A stretch of DNA of 59,569 nucleotides from contig JAGAFU010000057.1 in the NCBI GenBank assembly GCA_017627955.1, positions 1 through 59,569 on the forward strand, in the 5' to 3' direction. Under the pieces are notes generated by a model. That model ran no database searches. It worked only from the letters and a program-made list of their open reading frames with translations, and was not told the origin of the DNA. The position numbers and the translations under genes are program-made. The first letter of the stretch is position 1, and each line of letters opens with the position of its first letter. This stretch comes from Bacteroidales bacterium (lineage in GTDB: Bacteria > Bacteroidota > Bacteroidia > Bacteroidales > UBA932). Of the stretch, positions 52,516-59,569 are shown one piece after another.

Positions 52516-53827
52516 GGCATTTCAAAGAATATACACACGGCTGGACGCTATCACAAAGGCGACAGTCTCGCTAAAAGCGAAAGGAGTCTCAAACGACGAG
52601 CTGGCCATTGTGGACGGCCGTCTGGCACAGGTTGTCAAGACCAAGGGAGACTTGATCACATTGCAGGTTTTCTCGGGGACAGAGGGTATTCCGACAAACG
52701 CCGAGATAGCGTTCCTTGGTGAGCCCCCTACCCTCAAGGTCTCTGACCAGCTGGCCGGACGTTTCTTCAACGCCTATGGGCATCCTATTGACGGAGGTCC
52801 CGAGGTTGAAGGTGAGGTGAGGGAGATCGGAGGTCCTTCCGTCAATCCTTACAAGAGACGCCAGCCCTCGGAGCTTATTCCCACCGGTATCGCCGGCATC
52901 GATCTCAACAACACCATCGTGTCCGGCCAGAAGATTCCTTTCTTCGCCGATCCTGACCAGCCCTACAACCAGGTCATGGCCGATGTCGCCCTAAGGGCAG
53001 ATGTCGACAAGATCATTCTCGGAGGAATGGGTCTGTCAAATGACGACTATCTCTTCTTCCGCCACGCTTTCGAGGACGCCGGAGCTCTGGAAAAGATCAT
53101 CTGCTTCGTCAACACCACCGAGGACCCGCCCGTGGAACGTCTTCTCGTGCCGGATATGGCCCTGACAGCCGCGGAATATTTCGCTGTCGACAAGAACGAG
53201 AAAGTTCTCGTGCTCCTGACCGACATGACATTGTACGCGGATGCCCTTTCCATCGTGTCTAACCGAATGGACCAGATTCCCTCCAAGGACTCGATGCCCG
53301 GATCACTGTATTCCGACCTCGCGAAGATTTACGAGAAGGCGGTGCAGCTCCCGACGGATGGCTCGATCACAATCATAGCCGTCACCACCCTGAATGACGG
53401 AGACATCACTCACGCCATACCGGATAACACCGGCTATATAACTGAAGGACAGTTGTTTCTGCGTGCGGACTCCGATTCAGGCAAGGTCATTATCGACCCG
53501 TTCAGATCCCTGTCCCGTCTGAAACAAAGGGTTCAGAACATAAAGACAAGGGAGGATCACAGCCAGGTCATGAACGCAGGTGTCCGTCTTTATGCGGATG
53601 CCCAGAACGCCAAGACAAAACTGGAGAACGGATTCGACCTGTCAGACTACGACCGTCGCTGCCTTGACTTCGCGAAGGAATATGCCACAAGGCTTCTCTC
53701 AATCGATGTCAACATCACGATCACTGAGATGCTTGACACCGCCTGGGAGCTGTTCGGAAAGTATTTCAGCAAAGCCGAGACAGGAATCAAGCAAGCACTC
53801 ATCGATAAATACTGGAAAGGCCGTTAA
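52505..53827 (+). CDS. V-type ATPase subunit B
   Basis: Non-catalytic head subunit that alternates with A. The 440-residue protein resembles subunit A in fold but has no intact P-loop: the equivalent segment reads SGQKIPFFADPDQPYNQ. The downstream LVLLTDMTLYADAL and IVSNRMDQIPSKDSMPGSLY segments match the B family. It starts by an 11-bp overlap with subunit A and ends 9 bp before subunit D, as expected for tightly coupled assembly. Confidence 0.95.
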   Translation: MATKAFQRIYTRLDAITKATVSLKAKGVSNDELAIVDGRLAQVVKTKGDLITLQVFSGTEGIPTNAEIAFLGEPPTLKVSDQLAGRFFNAYGHPIDGGPEVEGEVREIGGPSVNPYKRRQPSELIPTGIAGIDLNNTIVSGQKIPFFADPDQPYNQVMADVALRADVDKIILGGMGLSNDDYLFFRHAFEDAGALEKIICFVNTTEDPPVERLLVPDMALTAAEYFAVDKNEKVLVLLTDMTLYADALSIVSNRMDQIPSKDSMPGSLYSDLAKIYEKAVQLPTDGSITIIAVTTLNDGDITHAIPDNTGYITEGQLFLRADSDSGKVIIDPFRSLSRLKQRVQNIKTREDHSQVMNAGVRLYADAQNAKTKLENGFDLSDYDRRCLDFAKEYATRLLSIDVNITITEMLDTAWELFGKYFSKAETGIKQALIDKYWKGR

Positions 53828-53836
53828 AGGAATAAG

Positions 53837-54446
53837 ATGGCTATCAAGTTTCAATACAACAAGACAGCGCTGAACAACCTGCAAAAGCAGCTTAAAATGC
53901 GTCAGAGCGCCCTCCCCACATTACAGAACAAGGAGAGTGCCTTGAGGCTTGAGGTGCGGAAAGCCAAGGACAAGAGTGAGAGCCTGATCAAAGAACTGGA
54001 TGAGGCCGAGAGACGCTACGACTATCTGGCTCCTCTGTGGAACGAGTTTGAGAGCGACATGGTGTCCATCACGGATGTCGAGCTCAAGACCGTGAAGGTG
54101 GCCGGAGTGAAGTGTCCGGAACTTGGCGAGATCAAATACGAGATCCGGCCTTTCAACACCTTCCGGAAACCCGCCTGGTACATGGATGGTGTCTCAATCC
54201 TCAAGGAATTGTCCCGGTTGGGCATTGAGTCCGAGGTGATGATGGAGAAAAGGCGCATACTTGACTTCCACAGGAAGAAGACGACCCAGAAAGTGAACTT
54301 GTACGAGAAAGTCCAGATTCCGGGATATCAGGAGGCGATCCGTAAGATCAAGAGATACATGGAAGATGAGGAAAACCTCAGCAAGGCATCATCGAAAATC
54401 GTCAAAGAACGTCATGCCTTGGAAGAAGATATGGAGGAAATGAGCC

Positions 54447-54454
<8 letters not shown>
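53837..54454 (+). CDS. V-type ATPase subunit D
   Basis: Central rotor shaft, analogous to the gamma subunit of F-ATPases. The 205-residue protein is two long helices that form the coiled-coil shaft: the N-terminal one starts IKFQYNKTALNNLQKQLKMR and the C-terminal one spans about 130-205 with KKTTQKVNLYEKVQIPGY. It overlaps subunit I by 8 bp. No subunit F gene, which normally binds D, is found in the operon. Confidence 0.92.
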
Positions 54455-56721
<2,267 letters not shown>

Positions 56722-56722
<1 letters not shown>

Positions 56723-58176
56723 TGAGCCTTATCAAATCAATCTCCGGAATCCGGGGAACCATAGGAGGAAAGCCCGGAGAAGGGCTTTCTCCTGTTGATA
56801 TAGTAGGCTTCACTTATGCCTATTGCGCCACCCTTCCTACCAGATGTCCCAAACCTGCTGGTTCAAAGTACAAGATTGTCGTTGGAAGAGACGCCAGGAT
56901 CTCCGGCCCCATGGTCGAGAACCTGGTAGTAGGAACATTGGTCGCATGCGGAGTTGATGTGGTTAAGATAGGACTCGCGTCAACCCCCACCACAGAGATG
57001 GCCGTGACTTTCGCCGGCGCGAATGGCGGGATAATTCTCACCGCCTCGCATAATCCCCGTCAATGGAACGCCTTGAAACTCCTGAACGATAAAGGAGAAT
57101 TCCTGACGGCCGCTGAAGGGAAAGCCATTCTGGACCTCGCTGAAAAAGGGAATTTCGACTTCGCGGAAGTAGACGACCTCGGGACCGTCACGGAACATGA
57201 CTACACAGACGAACACCTGGAAGCGGTCCTGAACCTTCCTGAAGTGGACAAAGAATCTATCGAGCAGGCTGGTTTCAAAGTCGTCCTCGACGCCGTCAAT
57301 TCAGTCGGAGGCATAATCATGCCCCGCCTTCTGGAAAAACTCGGTGTTGAGTGCATCTGCCTTAACTGCGAGCCGACCGGTAATTTTGCCCACAACCCGG
57401 AGCCTCTTCCTTCCAACCTCACAAGCTTGAGTTACGCCGTGGTCCAGGAAAAGGCCGATCTTGGAATATCCGTGGATCCGGACGTGGACCGTCTGGCGTT
57501 TATCTGTGAGAATGGCGAGCCTTTTGGTGAGGAATACACCTTGGTAAGCGTCGCGTCCTACCTGTTTGAGCGTGCCGCTAAGATAGCGCAAGCGGAAAGC
57601 ATTTCCATGGAGGAAGTCACCTATCCTTACGCCCCCGTCTCTTGCTCGAACCTGTCAAGCAGCAGAGCCTTGCGGGATGTCACCGAGAACTTTGGCGGTT
57701 CTTATCAAGCCGCCGCTGTCGGTGAAGTCAACGTGACCACAAAAATGAGGGAAACGAACGCTCTCATTGGCGGAGAAGGAAATGGAGGTGTCATCTATCC
57801 TGCCATTCATTATGGCCGTGATGCTATGGTCGGAGTGGCCTTATTCCTGTCAAATTTGGCACGGAAACAATTAAAGGTCAGCGAATTGCTCAAGACATAT
57901 CCTGAATATCACATCGCCAAAAACAAGATTGAGCTGTCAGACAGCGGATTGATAGACAGGATTCTTGACTCGCTTAAGGAGAAATATTCCAACGAGGATG
58001 TCAACTGCATCGATGGTGTGAAAATCAGCTTTGAAGCAGACCGCAAATGGGTACATCTCCGCCGCTCCAACACCGAGCCGATCATCAGGATCTATTCAGA
58101 GGCTCCCACGATGGAGGAAGCCGAGTCTCTCGCCGCAGAGGTTATCGCCGTGGCGAATAGCATAATTAACTCCTGA
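56722..58176 (+). CDS. glmM: Phosphoglucosamine mutase
   Basis: Interconverts glucosamine-6-phosphate and glucosamine-1-phosphate on the route to UDP-GlcNAc. The 484-residue alpha-phosphohexomutase has the active-site serine in TASHNP (near 108-113), the metal loop DPDVDRLAF, the sugar-binding GGEGNGGV and the C-terminal phosphate loop RRSNTEPIIRIYSEAP. GlmM is favoured over phosphomannomutase because this TASHNPRQWNALK context and the GEGNGG sugar loop are typical of Bacteroidota GlmM. Its start overlaps the V-ATPase K stop by 1 bp and its TGA overlaps the next ATG, so all three may be translated in series. Confidence 0.87.
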
Positions 58177-59240
58177 TGTTCTCCTTTAGGACAACGGCGC
58201 TGGAGGACCAGCTTGACAAGGCTCTCACAAGTGGAAGAGTCGGGTGTTTCTGCACCCAGAACTGCTGGGACACGGCCCGTGGCCGTTACATGTATGATTT
58301 GTTCAACGAGAGAGGCAATCTCCAAGTTCTATTCACTCCGAGAGACACGGAGTTGACTCCCGGGACAAATCACATTTCATTCGAGCGATCCGCCCTGAAT
58401 GATCTGGATGCCATCGTAGTAGAGATCCAGGACGCCGGGGCGAGATATTTCAACTACAGCAAGGACGTGTTCCATCTGATGGAGACACTCTCGAAGATGG
58501 AGCACTCCCCTTCGCTGTATATTGTCGACCACATAAATCCGGCTGGAAGGATTGTGGAAGGATCGATGCCTTCCGGTCCAGCCGAGCCACACACGCCCAA
58601 AGTGGCGCACAGGCATGGCATGACATTGGGAGAACTGTGTGGACTATATTACACGGAGATCGGAGCCTCTTTTCCGCTTCATGTGATATCCGCTCTCGCA
58701 AGCGACGCCACGAGGCAGCTTCTTCCCTGGACCATCGCGCCCGCGTCTGACATTCCCGGAATGTTCACTTGCCAGATGTACCCTGGGGGCGGGCTCTGGA
58801 ACAACACGACCATCACGCCCGCGATCGGAACCGCGAGGCCATACGAGTACTTCGGTGCTCCATTTATTCTCCACAATAAACAAGAGGTTATCCCAGCTCC
58901 CGCGGGAGTCATGATGCGTCCTTGCACCTTCACTCCAGCAGCGGGACGTCACGAGGGAAGGCAATGCCAAGGCTACCAGATTATGCTTCAGCCGGGTGCG
59001 GAATATCATTCCTTGCTGCACGTGGTACAGCTGATCCGGTATTTCCTCGAGAGATACTCCCAATTCGAGTTACTCGACGGATTTGAGGAAAAGCTTTCCG
59101 ACAGTACTCTCATGGACTACATCAAGGGGAAAATTTCATTCCAGGAAGCCCGGGAGCATGTCAAGATAGAGGAGCAGAAATGGATCCGCAAAGCCAAACG
59201 CTACTCCCTTTACGACGACCAGCCTTACCGCATTAAATAA
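58176..59240 (+). CDS. DUF1343 protein, NamZ-type exo-beta-N-acetylmuramidase
   Basis: A 354-residue DUF1343 protein: DAIVVEIQDAGARYFNYSKD and LYIVDHINPAGRIVEG match the catalytic-domain signatures, followed by MPSGPAEPHTPKVAHRHGMTLGEL (family-typical, here in part). NamZ enzymes of this family release N-acetylmuramic acid from the non-reducing end of peptidoglycan fragments. Unlike most Bacteroidota homologues it has no signal peptide, suggesting a cytoplasmic recycling role next to glmM. TGATG overlap with glmM implies coupling. The catalytic call rests on family, not on a proven residue. Confidence 0.82.
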   Translation: MFSFRTTALEDQLDKALTSGRVGCFCTQNCWDTARGRYMYDLFNERGNLQVLFTPRDTELTPGTNHISFERSALNDLDAIVVEIQDAGARYFNYSKDVFHLMETLSKMEHSPSLYIVDHINPAGRIVEGSMPSGPAEPHTPKVAHRHGMTLGELCGLYYTEIGASFPLHVISALASDATRQLLPWTIAPASDIPGMFTCQMYPGGGLWNNTTITPAIGTARPYEYFGAPFILHNKQEVIPAPAGVMMRPCTFTPAAGRHEGRQCQGYQIMLQPGAEYHSLLHVVQLIRYFLERYSQFELLDGFEEKLSDSTLMDYIKGKISFQEAREHVKIEEQKWIRKAKRYSLYDDQPYRIK

Positions 59241-59436
59241 CTTATCCCCCACGGTATATAAAACGAAGAAGTCCCTGACAGACACTCCGAGCGTCAGCGA
59301 GTAGCTCAGGTCCGGCGTGGGACAAGTCGGCATCAGCCGACCGGCCGGGGCGGGACTTCGCGACAGCGAAGTCGTGGAGCCGGAAAGGCCGCGAGGGGTC
59401 TGGGGGCGGCTTAGCCCCCAGTATAAAGGAAGAAGA
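59241..59436. other. Palindrome-rich spacer downstream of the 5S gene
   Basis: No protein gene. It contains GACTTCGC/GCGAAGTC (59354-59373) and CTGGGGGC/GCCCCCAG (59400-59421) hairpins, and an approximately 25-bp direct repeat beginning GTATA, with GAAGAAG and CCCTGACAGAC: the copy at 59254-59284 matches that at 59421-59447. The repeat includes half of the 5S terminator, so the terminator tail is duplicated about 165 bp apart. Confidence 0.6.
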
Positions 59437-59461
59437 CCCTGACAGACCACGTCTGCCAGGG
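59437..59461 (-). terminator. rRNA operon terminator
   Basis: CCCTGACAGAC (59437-59447) pairs with GTCTGCCAGGG (59451-59461), an 11-bp stem with one G-U pair when read on the minus strand and a 3-nt loop. The minus strand then reads TCTTCTTCCTTT, a pyrimidine-rich tail. It lies about 9 bp after the 5S 3' end. Confidence 0.7.
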
Positions 59462-59470
59462 ACTTCCGAA

Positions 59471-59569
59471 GAACGGCGGCGACCTACTCTCCCAGCTGGT
59501 GGGCCAGTACCATCGGCGCGGATGAGCTTAACGGCTCTGTTCGGGATGGGAAGAGGTGGATCCTCATCG
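59471..59569 (-). rRNA. rrf: 5S ribosomal RNA (partial, 5' end beyond window)
   Basis: Read on the minus strand this ends with GGGAGAGTAGGTCGCCGCC, the conserved 3' part of bacterial 5S rRNA, with CCGAACAGAG and GCGCCGATGGTACTG upstream. The 5' 10-15 nt lie outside the window. The operon must run in from the right edge; its 23S and 16S genes are not seen. The exact 3' end may differ by a few bases. Confidence 0.92.

Overview
The window looks like a chromosomal segment of a Bacteroidota bacterium, most likely order Bacteroidales. The support is: promoters of the Bacteroidota type (TTTG, about 19 nt, then TAnnTTTG), almost no Shine-Dalgarno sequences, Bacteroidales-typical genes (GSCFA protein, DUF2807 lipoprotein, lamin-tail/OadG fusion, V-type ATPase with a DUF2764 protein, two GH106 proteins), and the order zapA - 6S-like RNA - rny. 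Base composition is GC-rich for the order (mid-50s percent, judged by eye). I cannot place it to genus. No transposase, phage gene, CRISPR array or tRNA was seen. The window ends inside a 5S rRNA gene.

Layout. 0-7 kb: two divergent operons, rnhA-pdxA-rfbB (minus) and rfbD-rfbA-rfbC (plus), together carry all four dTDP-L-rhamnose genes; recG follows. 7-15.7 kb: a large TamB-like envelope protein, a GH106 glycosidase (putative alpha-L-rhamnosidase) and a class-I amidotransferase-like peptidase. 15.7-21.7 kb: a candidate small RNA, a CobW GTPase, coiled-coil protein-zapA-6S RNA, rny and a DsbD-type reductase. 21.7-31.3 kb: a second GH106 protein; ROK kinase-gmhA-Tat metallo-hydrolase; rhaB-rhaA with a divergent AraC regulator. 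31.3-44 kb: 5'-nucleotidase lipoprotein, GSCFA protein, ffh, lysA, a short AraC-type protein, an ABC transporter/GntR/DUF2807 operon with a clear operator, recF-DUF721-pdxB, a TPR membrane protein and a YebC protein. 44-59.2 kb: a PagL-like lipid A deacylase, a Na+-translocating methylmalonyl-CoA decarboxylase operon, a V-type ATPase operon, then glmM and a NamZ-like (DUF1343) gene. 59.2-59.6 kb: a palindrome-rich spacer and the 5S gene.

How it fits together. Three themes stand out. (1) L-rhamnose: activation for cell-surface glycan, release by GH106 enzymes, and the first two catabolic steps lie within 30 kb. (2) Sodium energetics: the decarboxylase exports Na+, and the rotor subunit of the adjacent V-ATPase keeps all five Na+-ligand residues known from the Enterococcus hirae protein. 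(3) Envelope: TamB, PagL, DsbD, GmhA, GlmM and NamZ.

Non-coding and architectural points: a 6S-like RNA whose closing helix uses the last bases of zapA; a candidate small RNA with its own promoter and terminator; palindromic repeats inserted in frame into two exported proteins; two convincing operator palindromes; several promoters that would give leaderless mRNAs; and convergent genes that abut or overlap, leaving no room for terminators.
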